A stretch of DNA of 55,648 nucleotides from a virus. A program made the translations under genes and the position numbers. The notes under the pieces were generated by a model that made no database searches, was not told where the DNA came from, and worked only from the letters and a program-made list of their open reading frames with translations. The stretch is from positions 1-55,648 of the IMG/VR virus record IMGVR_UViG_3300012532_000003; one strand, written 5' to 3'. Below are positions 5,731-12,303 of this stretch, piece after piece. Every line of letters begins with the position of its first letter. Positions within the stretch are counted from its first letter, which is position 1.

Positions 5731-5801
5731 GGGCCGTAAGCATTAAGGTGATGCTCCTGACTTTTAATCAGGAGAAGTGGGATCAATACCCTCACGGCCT
5801 A
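5731..5801 (+). tRNA. tRNA-Lys(TTT)
   Basis: Acceptor GGGCCGT/ACGGCCT, anticodon arm CCTGA-CTTTTAA-TCAGG (extendable to seven pairs), T-stem TGGG/CCCT with loop ATCAATA instead of the usual TTCGAAT, so the T-loop is non-canonical. The anticodon TTT reads AAA. Confidence 0.85.
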
Positions 5802-5829
5802 CTGCCTTATACAAAAGAGGAGGGTTTCA

Positions 5830-6039
5830 ATGCAGGACACTATGACCATCGTCTCGTTCCAGTACCGGCTTGGCCAAGACCTGTTCGGCACCTCAATCGA
5901 TGTTGAAACCGAGCAGTGGAACGACTACTCACCGGCAGAGAGGTTAGAATACCTGGAAAACGCTGCGCTGGACGAGATCCGAGATGACATTGTTATCGAG
6001 GAAGACTCAATCATCGAAGAACAAGACGAACCGGACTAA
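5830..6039 (+). CDS. small acidic hypothetical protein
   Basis: 69 residues from ATG 5830 with the strong site AGAGGAGGG about 6 bases upstream. The C-terminal third is very acidic (IVIEEDSIIEEQDEPD). No membrane segment. It is followed after nine bases by the ParB-like gene and shares its transcript. DNA mimicry is a possible role for such acidic phage proteins, but nothing here proves it. Confidence 0.7.
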   Translation: MQDTMTIVSFQYRLGQDLFGTSIDVETEQWNDYSPAERLEYLENAALDEIRDDIVIEEDSIIEEQDEPD

Positions 6040-6048
6040 GGAACCCCG

Positions 6049-7278
6049 TTGAGCACCAGAAAATCATTCGCGAACAACATAGCCAACAGAGCAAAAAGGA
6101 CCGGATGGCCGGTTGTACGGCTAGCTTCAGGAGAGTACGCGATTACCTGCCCGGGAGGACATCCACTCAACGGCGAAACGTGCCCTGGGACAAAAATCCA
6201 AGTGCACTTAACACCATCCGATGTTAACGCCGAAAAAACAGTCATGCGATCTCTTCGCAAGCATGGTTTCTTCGAGGCCGAAATTACGAGGATGAAATTG
6301 CGAAGCGATGACAGTAGAGAGAAAATCATGACAGACCGTCAGCGCACCGAACGTAGGGTGCAAGAAATCACCGACCATGCCAGGATGGTAAACAAAGCTG
6401 CTGGAGCATACGGAACCTCCACGGCTACGTATGACGAAATCCTGGCCCCCCACCCCTCACCAATTACCTACCCAAGGGTGTTAGTTACACCTGAGCTTGC
6501 TACGAAGCTGCTTGAGCTGAACACGAACAACAGGCCACTTCGTAGGGCAGATGTGGACCACTGGAAGTCAATTCTCCTCAACGGCAACTATCACTACACG
6601 CACCAGGGCATTGCCCTCGATGTCAGGCCGGTTCTTCAGGACGGACAAAACCGGCTCAAGGCCATCGAGGAAAGCGGTATCTCGGTGCTGATGATGGTGA
6701 GCGCCGGCATGCCGGTGGCCAACTTCCCAGTGTTGGACGTCCAGCGGCGACGAAACTACACGGACGTCCTCTTCAGGGCCGGGTACCACAACGCGACAAA
6801 GCTCGGCTCGGCCGCCAGGATGCTGTACTTGTACGATCACCGGCTGGTTCTTCCGTGGAACGAGCGGGTTACCAACGAGCAGGTCGAGCAGGTTGTTGCC
6901 GAGTCCGTGCCTCTGTTGGGCAAGGCGGTCAACGTTGGCCACGAGATGTACAAGACGTTCCGAATCATCACAACACCAGCGGCGGTCGGTACCTACCTGC
7001 TGTGGCGTGAGGTTGGCGAGGAACACCCGTTGGTGCAGGAGTACATCTACGGCCTCCGGACCGGTGCGAACATGGACGAGTTCGACTACAGGTTCGCGCT
7101 TCGTCGGCTCGTGTTGAACACCTCCGGGCGTCGTGACCAGGCCGAGCACTTGGCGCTCTTCCTTAAGACATGGCGCCACTTCGCCACCGGAAAGAAGACA
7201 AGCTCAACGCTTCGGGCACTGGTCAAATGGTCAAAGGCTGAGAAGATGCCTGATGTCTACATTCCAGGAAGCGAATAA
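6049..7278 (+). CDS. ParB/Srx-like fold protein
   Basis: 409 residues from TTG 6049 (AAGGA just upstream). The first 90 residues hold a small Cys-containing module (CPGGHPLNGETC). From about residue 140 there is a ParB-like region: LVTPELATKLLELNTNNRPLRRADVD, with a box-II-like LQDGQNRLKAI. The C-terminal 200 residues are helical. Actinophages often carry proteins of this kind, annotated as ParB-like nucleases; CTPase, nuclease or DNA-binding activity cannot be told apart from sequence. No parA or parS-like repeats are seen, so a partition role is unlikely. Confidence 0.75.
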   Translation: MSTRKSFANNIANRAKRTGWPVVRLASGEYAITCPGGHPLNGETCPGTKIQVHLTPSDVNAEKTVMRSLRKHGFFEAEITRMKLRSDDSREKIMTDRQRTERRVQEITDHARMVNKAAGAYGTSTATYDEILAPHPSPITYPRVLVTPELATKLLELNTNNRPLRRADVDHWKSILLNGNYHYTHQGIALDVRPVLQDGQNRLKAIEESGISVLMMVSAGMPVANFPVLDVQRRRNYTDVLFRAGYHNATKLGSAARMLYLYDHRLVLPWNERVTNEQVEQVVAESVPLLGKAVNVGHEMYKTFRIITTPAAVGTYLLWREVGEEHPLVQEYIYGLRTGANMDEFDYRFALRRLVLNTSGRRDQAEHLALFLKTWRHFATGKKTSSTLRALVKWSKAEKMPDVYIPGSE

Positions 7279-7289
7279 TTGAATAGGTG

Positions 7290-7360
7290 GCCCTCGTGGA
7301 CTCAACGGAGTCCCCCCGCTCAGGGTATTGGAAGCGTAGGTTCGAGTCCTACCGGGGGCC
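7290..7360 (+). tRNA. tRNA-like gene, anticodon uncertain (CAG by position)
   Basis: Acceptor GCCCTCG/CGGGGGC, D-arm GACT-CAACGG-AGTC and T-arm GTAGG-TTCGAGT-CCTAC are clear. By position the anticodon loop is CTCAGGG (anticodon CAG, Leu), but its stem CCCCG/TATTG hardly pairs. Shifting the register gives CCC/GGG pairs with an odd loop. Structure is well supported, isotype is not. Confidence 0.65.
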
Positions 7361-7390
7361 CTGGTAAGGCACAGTGAGGTAAGGGTTGAC

Positions 7391-7609
7391 ATGGACACAA
7401 CGGTAGAGTTGCACGTGAAGGAGGCGGCAGATAGATGGCGTAACCTCGTAGATCAACAGCAGGCCGCTAGACGCGAGTTACGACATGCTATCATTAAAAC
7501 ACTACTCAACAACTACTCAATGACTACAATTTCAGATTTAACCTCAATAAATCGAACAACGTTATACTACATTATTTGGGGAAAGAAGGGTCGAAATATA
7601 GGAGAATAA
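7391..7609 (+). CDS. small HTH DNA-binding protein
   Basis: 72 residues from ATG 7391. The C-terminal half (MTTISDLTSINRTTLYYIIWGKK) has a helix-turn-helix pattern of the kind that follows a helical N-terminus in small phage repressor-like proteins. TTGACA lies directly before the start, but I see no good -10. The stop overlaps the next ATG (TAATG at 7607-7611), so it is coupled to the following DNA-binding protein. Confidence 0.65.
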   Translation: MDTTVELHVKEAADRWRNLVDQQQAARRELRHAIIKTLLNNYSMTTISDLTSINRTTLYYIIWGKKGRNIGE

Positions 7610-8070
7610 TGACAGGAAAAGCTCAAGCTCAAATCGAGCAAATATACTCCTATATGGATCAGAACAGCGAGATAATAGAGAATCCCAATGTCGTAGATGA
7701 TTTTATTGGCAAACCAATCCAGGTTTGGAAAGGCTTCACCAGAGACATCTCGACGGCATTGGGATACACTAACCCGGTAACCAGCAAGGCAGTGCGAAAT
7801 CTCACCATAGTTGGTTGCATTAGTCTCATTCGACATGGCGCGGCCGGAACCCCAAGCACATATCAAATGCTACGACAACCAACGTACGATGAGTATGCTA
7901 AGCTCCAAGAACGATCTACTACCATTGATCGGGAAAGAGCACCAACTCCCTGGCAGATAACCCAAGACTCCATAAACAGGCTCCATACCCTGGTACGAGA
8001 CCTAGAGCGAAGGGTGGATAGACTAGAAAATGTCGCGAAAAGTCCTGAAGTACGTGATATTGGCAAATGA
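7609..8070 (+). CDS. putative winged-helix regulator with C-terminal coiled coil
   Basis: 153 residues from ATG 7609, which overlaps the preceding TAA and follows AGGAGA. Residues about 35-90 (GFTRDISTALGYTNPVTSKAVRNLTIVGCI...YQML) read like a winged helix with recognition helix and wing. The last 30 residues (INRLHTLVRDLERRVDRLENV) form a heptad coiled coil, suggesting a dimer. Likely a phage transcription regulator; target unknown. It overlaps the next gene by 41 bases. Confidence 0.65.
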   Translation: MTGKAQAQIEQIYSYMDQNSEIIENPNVVDDFIGKPIQVWKGFTRDISTALGYTNPVTSKAVRNLTIVGCISLIRHGAAGTPSTYQMLRQPTYDEYAKLQERSTTIDRERAPTPWQITQDSINRLHTLVRDLERRVDRLENVAKSPEVRDIGK

Positions 8071-8302
8071 TGAAGAGTCAACTGTCGCGTTTTCCGGGAA
8101 GATTCTCCATGTTGCTCCGGCGAACCACAACCTGATCGAAATTTACGCCGAGCAGGACGATGAACAACCAGAACAAAATCACACTTTTCGAGTTCTAGGC
8201 ACTGGGCACGACGTCCCGTTTGGAAGCTCTCACGTTCAGTCGGTACGGTCATCTATGGGCGTTATCTTCCACCTCTACGAATTGGACTACTCAGATGGTT
8301 GA
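8030..8302 (+). CDS. DUF7352-like phage protein
   Basis: 90 residues. The pattern KILHVAPANHNLIEIYAE, then FRVLGTGHDVP and GVIFHLYEL matches a small beta-rich protein family common in phages (VxHVxxQ...LxxWAL...RxFxVxGTGxxxP...FVWHVFE). Function of the family is unknown. It overlaps the upstream gene by 41 bases, and its stop overlaps the next gene. Confidence 0.75.
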   Translation: MSRKVLKYVILANDEESTVAFSGKILHVAPANHNLIEIYAEQDDEQPEQNHTFRVLGTGHDVPFGSSHVQSVRSSMGVIFHLYELDYSDG

Positions 8303-8582
8303 TTCCTCCTTCGAGGAAGCTCGAAGATGCCCAAAATGTGAGCAGCCAGGAAGGACCGTGACCAACAGGCCAATGCAAGGTGGGTCTAACATGCTCACCA
8401 TCCTCTGCGAAAATAAGAAATGTCGATGGTTCAACACGCCTTGGGTTGTACAAATCATGCCGGACGGCACGGTGGCCAAACCACAAGGACACGACAAGTT
8501 TTTTCGTGAGATACCAGATCGTACCGAAGAGGTGCGAGCAGCCATTGATAGAGACCTAAGACGACAAACCGGACAAGAGTAA
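8295..8582 (+). CDS. zinc-ribbon protein
   Basis: 95 residues from ATG 8295, overlapping the end of the DUF7352-like gene by eight bases. CPKC at residues 12-15 and C-x(4)-C (CENKKC) at about 38-43 make a zinc ribbon. The C-terminal part is charged and helical. Likely a nucleic-acid-binding accessory protein. It is the last gene before the structured leader of the helicase. Confidence 0.75.
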   Translation: MVDSSFEEARRCPKCEQPGRTVTNRPMQGGSNMLTILCENKKCRWFNTPWVVQIMPDGTVAKPQGHDKFFREIPDRTEEVRAAIDRDLRRQTGQE

Positions 8583-8604
8583 AACTCAACAGCACTGAGT
8601 TCCC

Positions 8605-8661
8605 GGCCCTTTGGCTACTAAGTTTGGAACACAAAATGTTCCGACAACGTAGCGAAGGGCC
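8605..8661 (+). promoter_or_regulatory. RBS-sequestering leader structure of the helicase gene
   Basis: GGCCCTT (8605-8611) pairs with AAGGGCC (8655-8661), extended by GCTAC (8614-8618) with GTAGC (8649-8653). An inner hairpin GGAACA/TGTTCC (8626-8642) has loop CAAAA. The ribosome binding site GAAGGG (8654-8659) lies inside the outer stem, three to eight bases before ATG 8664. Pairing should block initiation, which suggests translational control by a protein, small RNA, ligand or temperature. Confidence 0.55.
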
Positions 8662-8663
8662 GA

Positions 8664-11621
8664 ATGTTTTCTCTGTACCCATTCCAGGAAGAAGCGGTCG
8701 ATTTTCTCTGGGACAAGAAGGCGGTTCTTCTAGGGGACGATATGGGCCTCGGAAAGGCCCAGCCATTATCTGAACCAGTACTAACACCAACAGGATGGAC
8801 AGAAATTGGAAAACTAAGTGTTGGTGACTATGTTATTGGATCGAATGGAAAGCCAACTAAGGTCAACGGAGTTTACCTACAAGGAACTAGACCAATATGT
8901 GAAGTTTGGTTTAGTGATGACACTTTTGTTCGTTGCGACATTGACCATTTATGGTCAGTTATTACACCGAACAACAAGCGAAGAGGTAAGCCATATGAAA
9001 CAATCTCAACTAGAGAAATGATAAGGTTAGGACTAAAGAGTTCGTCGGGAAACAATAGGTACTACGTGCCAAATGTTGAACCAGTACAATTCATACAAAG
9101 TGACATTTCACTTGATCCATATTTGGTTGGTGTGTTCATAGGAAACGGTTGTCTATCACACGGTACATACCTATCAACTGACCATGATATTGTGAGTTCG
9201 TTAATAATACCAAACGGCGTGACATTTAGGTTAGAAAAGGATAACGGATACTCTGGCGACTATCGTTTCAGTGGAATAGTAAGACACTTACGTGAACTTG
9301 GGTTAATGAACAAAAAAGCAGAAGAAAAACACATACCAATCCAATACAAGTGGGGAGACATAGAGACTAGATACGCTTGCTTACAGGGAATTCTAGATAC
9401 AGATGGAAGTATAGTAAAAAGTAGAGGTAAACCAGCCACAACGGTAGAGTATAGCACAGTAAGTAAGCAGCTATCCGAGGATGTTGAACACATTGTTAGG
9501 TCATTAGGAGGAAAAAAAGTCACAAAGATTCCAAAGTATAAAGGAGAAACGAGAACAGGTCAACTGTTTTACCGAATGACATTAAGCTTACCAACACCAT
9601 TTGTACCATTCCGACTTAAACGCAAGTTGGACAACTGGATCCATAGATCGAAATATGAACCAGTTCGAGCCATTAAAGCCATTCAGTACATCGGTTATGA
9701 ACCATGCGTTTGCATTTCAGTTGAAGCTAATGACTGCCTATATGTTACAAGAAGCTTTACGCTAACCCACAACACAGTGACCGCCATTGCCCTTGATCGT
9801 AGAAGACGAGAAAAACAACCGAACCTAGTTGAAAAGCCAAAAACGTTAGTTGTTACCTACCTTGGCATTTTCTCCTCCTGGCTGAGCCACTTCGAAGACT
9901 GGGCGCCGGATCTCCGGGTCATGGCCATCAACAGCAAGGACCGAACGCCGTTCTTGGAGTCCATAAAGAACAACGAAGCGGATGTTTTCGTCTGTCACTG
10001 GCAGTCGTTACGGTTGCTCCCAGAGTTGGTTAACACAACGTGGTTCCATATTATTGCAGACGAATGCGTTATAGCCGGAACAAGAATAAGCACACCCAAA
10101 GGTTTACAAAATATCGAGGATTTGCAAAACGACGATGTTGTTTACGGATATGATCATAAACAGCAAAAAGTTGTTGAAACAACTGTGAAACACACGTTCA
10201 GCAGAACTACAAGATCACAACTTTTCAAGATAAATAGTACTGTTATGACTGGTAACCATCCAGTTTGGACCAACGAATCGAACTACATCAATGCTTCGGC
10301 ACTGAACAGCATGGAGCACACGCTGTTAAGATTGACAAATGGAAACAGTGACGTTGACTTGCGAATTGTGCCTGAACCAATTTCATTACATGATAGACAT
10401 AGCAAACCAGGAATTGAAAATAGCAATAGAAGTAGATGGTTCGGCACACCTTTTGACGAGCAGGAAACAAATAGACCAAGAGAAGGACAAATATTTAATC
10501 TCCAACGGATGGACAGTGTTTCGATTCACGAACCTCGAAGTTATGACAAACCCAAAGTTATGCGCACAGAAGGTATTCGAGTATATAACATCGAGACGGG
10601 AACAGGAAACTATTTCGCCAACGGAATTCTAGTGCACAATTGCCATGCACTACAAAACAGGAAGTCAAAACAAAGTGTAGCACTTAAATTACTCAAGACC
10701 TGTTTCAAAACTGGACTGTCCGGAACGCCGGCCTTCGACAAGCCGGACGACCTCTGGAGCATTCTTAACTGGCTGTACCCGGACTTCTGGTCGTCGTACT
10801 GGCGTTATTACAACCGCCACATTTTGTACGTTGAGAACAGCGGGTACCGAGTAATCGTCGGCGTGAGCCACGCCAAAGAGCTGCAAGAACAAATGAGCGG
10901 CTTCTACGTTCGTCGCCGCAAAGAGGAAGTGCTCAAAGAGCTACCCGACAAGTACTACAGTACAATTGAGGTAGACCTACACCCAAGACAGATGCGCGTT
11001 TACGAACAGATGCGCAAAGACATGATAGCTTGGGTGGGCGAGCATGAAGATGAGCCGGTTGACGCTCCGGTTATTATTGCACAGCTCACCAGGCTGCAAC
11101 AGTTTGCCAGCGCGTACGGCGAGATCGATCAGGAAACGAACCGGATGGTGCTCTCTGAGCCATCGGCAAAACTCACTGCCGTTATGGATCTCATTGAGTC
11201 CACCGATGAGCCAGTCGTTATCTTCAGTCAATTTGCTCAGGTCATTCGCCTTTTGCAAAAGAGGCTTGAAAAAGCCAGTATATCTCATGGCATCTTCATT
11301 GGCGATACCTCACCAGAAAAACGTTCCAGAATCATTGAAGACTTTCAGAATCAAAAAATTCAGGTGTTTGCCGGGACCATCAGCGCTGGCGGCATTGGTA
11401 TTACTCTTACCGCCTCCTCAACCGTGGTGTTCACTGACAGATCCTGGTCGGCTAGCCTTAACCGGCAGGCTGCCGACAGGCTCCACAGGGTGGGGCAGAA
11501 GAACGCGGTGCATGTGATTGACATCATTGCCAGAGACACCATTGATGCTAAACGAATCGAACACATCAACCTGAAGTGGAGCTGGATTCGCGAGCTGCTT
11601 GGCGAGGAAGACTACGACTGA
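8664..11621 (+). CDS. SNF2-family DEAH helicase with two inteins
   Basis: 985 residues of precursor; removal of the 339- and 192-residue inteins leaves about 454 residues of helicase. Motifs in the exteins: motif I DDMGLGK|T split by intein 1; motif II DE|CH split by intein 2; SGTPAF; VVIFSQFAQVIRLL; ISAGGIGITLTAS; RQAADRLHRVGQ (motif VI). This is the SNF2/Rad54-like superfamily 2 ATPase found in many phages, probably translocating on DNA during replication or recombination. No ATP hydrolysis is expected before both splicing events, since both ATP-site motifs are interrupted. Intein DNA is visibly AT-richer than the exteins. The 8605-8661 leader likely controls translation. It is followed by a small secreted-protein gene 12 bases on. 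Confidence 0.93.
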   Translation: MFSLYPFQEEAVDFLWDKKAVLLGDDMGLGKAQPLSEPVLTPTGWTEIGKLSVGDYVIGSNGKPTKVNGVYLQGTRPICEVWFSDDTFVRCDIDHLWSVITPNNKRRGKPYETISTREMIRLGLKSSSGNNRYYVPNVEPVQFIQSDISLDPYLVGVFIGNGCLSHGTYLSTDHDIVSSLIIPNGVTFRLEKDNGYSGDYRFSGIVRHLRELGLMNKKAEEKHIPIQYKWGDIETRYACLQGILDTDGSIVKSRGKPATTVEYSTVSKQLSEDVEHIVRSLGGKKVTKIPKYKGETRTGQLFYRMTLSLPTPFVPFRLKRKLDNWIHRSKYEPVRAIKAIQYIGYEPCVCISVEANDCLYVTRSFTLTHNTVTAIALDRRRREKQPNLVEKPKTLVVTYLGIFSSWLSHFEDWAPDLRVMAINSKDRTPFLESIKNNEADVFVCHWQSLRLLPELVNTTWFHIIADECVIAGTRISTPKGLQNIEDLQNDDVVYGYDHKQQKVVETTVKHTFSRTTRSQLFKINSTVMTGNHPVWTNESNYINASALNSMEHTLLRLTNGNSDVDLRIVPEPISLHDRHSKPGIENSNRSRWFGTPFDEQETNRPREGQIFNLQRMDSVSIHEPRSYDKPKVMRTEGIRVYNIETGTGNYFANGILVHNCHALQNRKSKQSVALKLLKTCFKTGLSGTPAFDKPDDLWSILNWLYPDFWSSYWRYYNRHILYVENSGYRVIVGVSHAKELQEQMSGFYVRRRKEEVLKELPDKYYSTIEVDLHPRQMRVYEQMRKDMIAWVGEHEDEPVDAPVIIAQLTRLQQFASAYGEIDQETNRMVLSEPSAKLTAVMDLIESTDEPVVIFSQFAQVIRLLQKRLEKASISHGIFIGDTSPEKRSRIIEDFQNQKIQVFAGTISAGGIGITLTASSTVVFTDRSWSASLNRQAADRLHRVGQKNAVHVIDIIARDTIDAKRIEHINLKWSWIRELLGEEDYD
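8757..9773 (+). mobile_element. class 3 (WCT) intein in helicase motif I, LAGLIDADG type
   Basis: 339 residues between GLGK and T of the Walker A motif. The first residue is Ala, not Cys or Ser. The C-terminus is LTHN followed by Thr. The class 3 signature is complete: Trp two residues after the block B His (DHLW), Cys in block F (EPCVCISVE) and Thr before the final HN. In class 3 inteins the block F Cys starts splicing. Two LAGLIDADG-like motifs, LVGVFIGNGC and LQGILDTDGS, indicate a homing endonuclease. Class 3 inteins are known from phage and SNF2-type hosts. Strongly AT-rich compared with flanks. Confidence 0.9.
10065..10640 (+). mobile_element. intein in helicase DEAH box (192 residues)
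   Basis: Starts at Cys of CVIAGTRISTPKGLQNIEDL right after the D-E of motif II, and ends GILVHN before the Cys of CHAL. The N-terminal block B TGNHPVW and C-terminal blocks F (VYNIETGTGNYF) and G are present, so standard class 1 splicing is expected. Between them the in-frame sequence is low-similarity (NRSRWFGTPFDEQETNRPRE), while the same DNA in another frame encodes a Vsr-like nuclease (10339-10632). The splicing frame contains no stop. Confidence 0.88.
10339..10632 (+). pseudogene. out-of-frame Vsr/EDxHD-type homing endonuclease within intein 2
   Basis: 97 residues read in the +1 frame relative to the intein. Key motif: IAIEVDGSAH with a downstream ID (the E-x-D...H...D set of EDxHD/Vsr-like nucleases), then KDKYLISNGWTVFRFTNLEV, the typical Vsr/DUF559 core. 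This family is known as a homing endonuclease type in phages and inteins. No clear ribosome binding site precedes its ATG. It is either a nuclease domain put out of frame by two compensating indels or a true overprinted gene. Recognition of the fold is firm; whether it is expressed is not. Confidence 0.75.
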
Positions 11622-11633
11622 CGGAGGATTGTA

Positions 11634-12197
11634 ATGTATCACGGAGTCCGACGCGCTGGTAACCGTGGCAAACACCGACGTGGCAGTAACCGAATGTTCC
11701 CAAGAATACTCTTTACCGTGGTCATTATCCTAGCATCTTACGGCCTAACCGCCGGAAAACTCACCGAAATAACAATCAACAAACCAGGAGCCATCGAGCT
11801 ACCACCAGACCAGACACCACCATCGATGCCACCAAGGGTTAAAGCTGTCCGCTTTGAAGTGACGGAAACGATAACGGAGACACTACCTGTGTTAAACACT
11901 AAAGAAGAATGCCAAGAATGCGCTGACCTTAAAGAGACCCCAGTTTTTCTCGCAACCATGGCTAAAATTTCAAAAACAAACCCAACGGTGGTAACCGCGC
12001 GCTACCACAAGAACGGCCACACTCCATGGATCTACGAGGCTGGAGCATTGAATAATGGACGAGCAAGAGGTAGAGCTGGAACTGCTCACGCCCGCCCAAG
12101 TGGGGGAGTTGTTCGGAGTCAACGCAAAGACGGTGTCGAGATGGGCGAGCAGCAATCCGCCGAAAATAGACTACGTGCTGACGCCAGGCGGCCATAA
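11634..12197 (+). CDS. putative secreted or membrane-anchored protein, unusual 3' overlap
   Basis: Begins ATG 11634 after GGAGGA. The first 40 residues give a basic start and a hydrophobic segment (ILFTVVIILASYGLTAG), consistent with a signal anchor, then a Pro-rich stretch (LPPDQTPPSMPPR) and CQEC. The frame stays open to 12197, so its last 48 residues overlap the HTH gene by 143 bases; that tail (Arg/Gly/Ala-rich) looks like a shadow of the HTH gene. The native end may have been near EAGALNNG at about 12055, implying a lost stop or a frameshift. Confidence 0.55.
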   Translation: MYHGVRRAGNRGKHRRGSNRMFPRILFTVVIILASYGLTAGKLTEITINKPGAIELPPDQTPPSMPPRVKAVRFEVTETITETLPVLNTKEECQECADLKETPVFLATMAKISKTNPTVVTARYHKNGHTPWIYEAGALNNGRARGRAGTAHARPSGGVVRSQRKDGVEMGEQQSAENRLRADARRP

Positions 12198-12303
12198 GAG
12201 ATATGTGAAGTCTTCGGTTGAAGCATTGTTCGACAAGGTCAATCCCATTTCCGACCAGACCGTCGAGGTAGTTGTCTCGGAAAATCCGGAAGTTATCGAA
12301 TGA
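12055..12303 (+). CDS. MerR/BldC-like HTH protein
   Basis: 82 residues. LTPAQVGELFGVNAKTVSRWA, then a gap and LTPGGHKRYVKSSVEALF is the BldC/MerR-type winged helix-turn-helix, common in actinomycetes and their phages. The acidic C-terminus lacks an effector domain. It could act as a phage transcription regulator or excise-like factor. The stop overlaps the next ATG (ATGA). Confidence 0.85.
   Translation: MDEQEVELELLTPAQVGELFGVNAKTVSRWASSNPPKIDYVLTPGGHKRYVKSSVEALFDKVNPISDQTVEVVVSENPEVIE

Noticed and set aside
6568-7179. 203-residue minus-strand frame under the ParB-like gene
   Set aside because: Antisense to a well-supported gene, no start signal, His/Val-rich shadow.
6049-7278. Plasmid-type partition system
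   Set aside because: ParB-like protein only; no ParA ATPase and no parS-like repeats.
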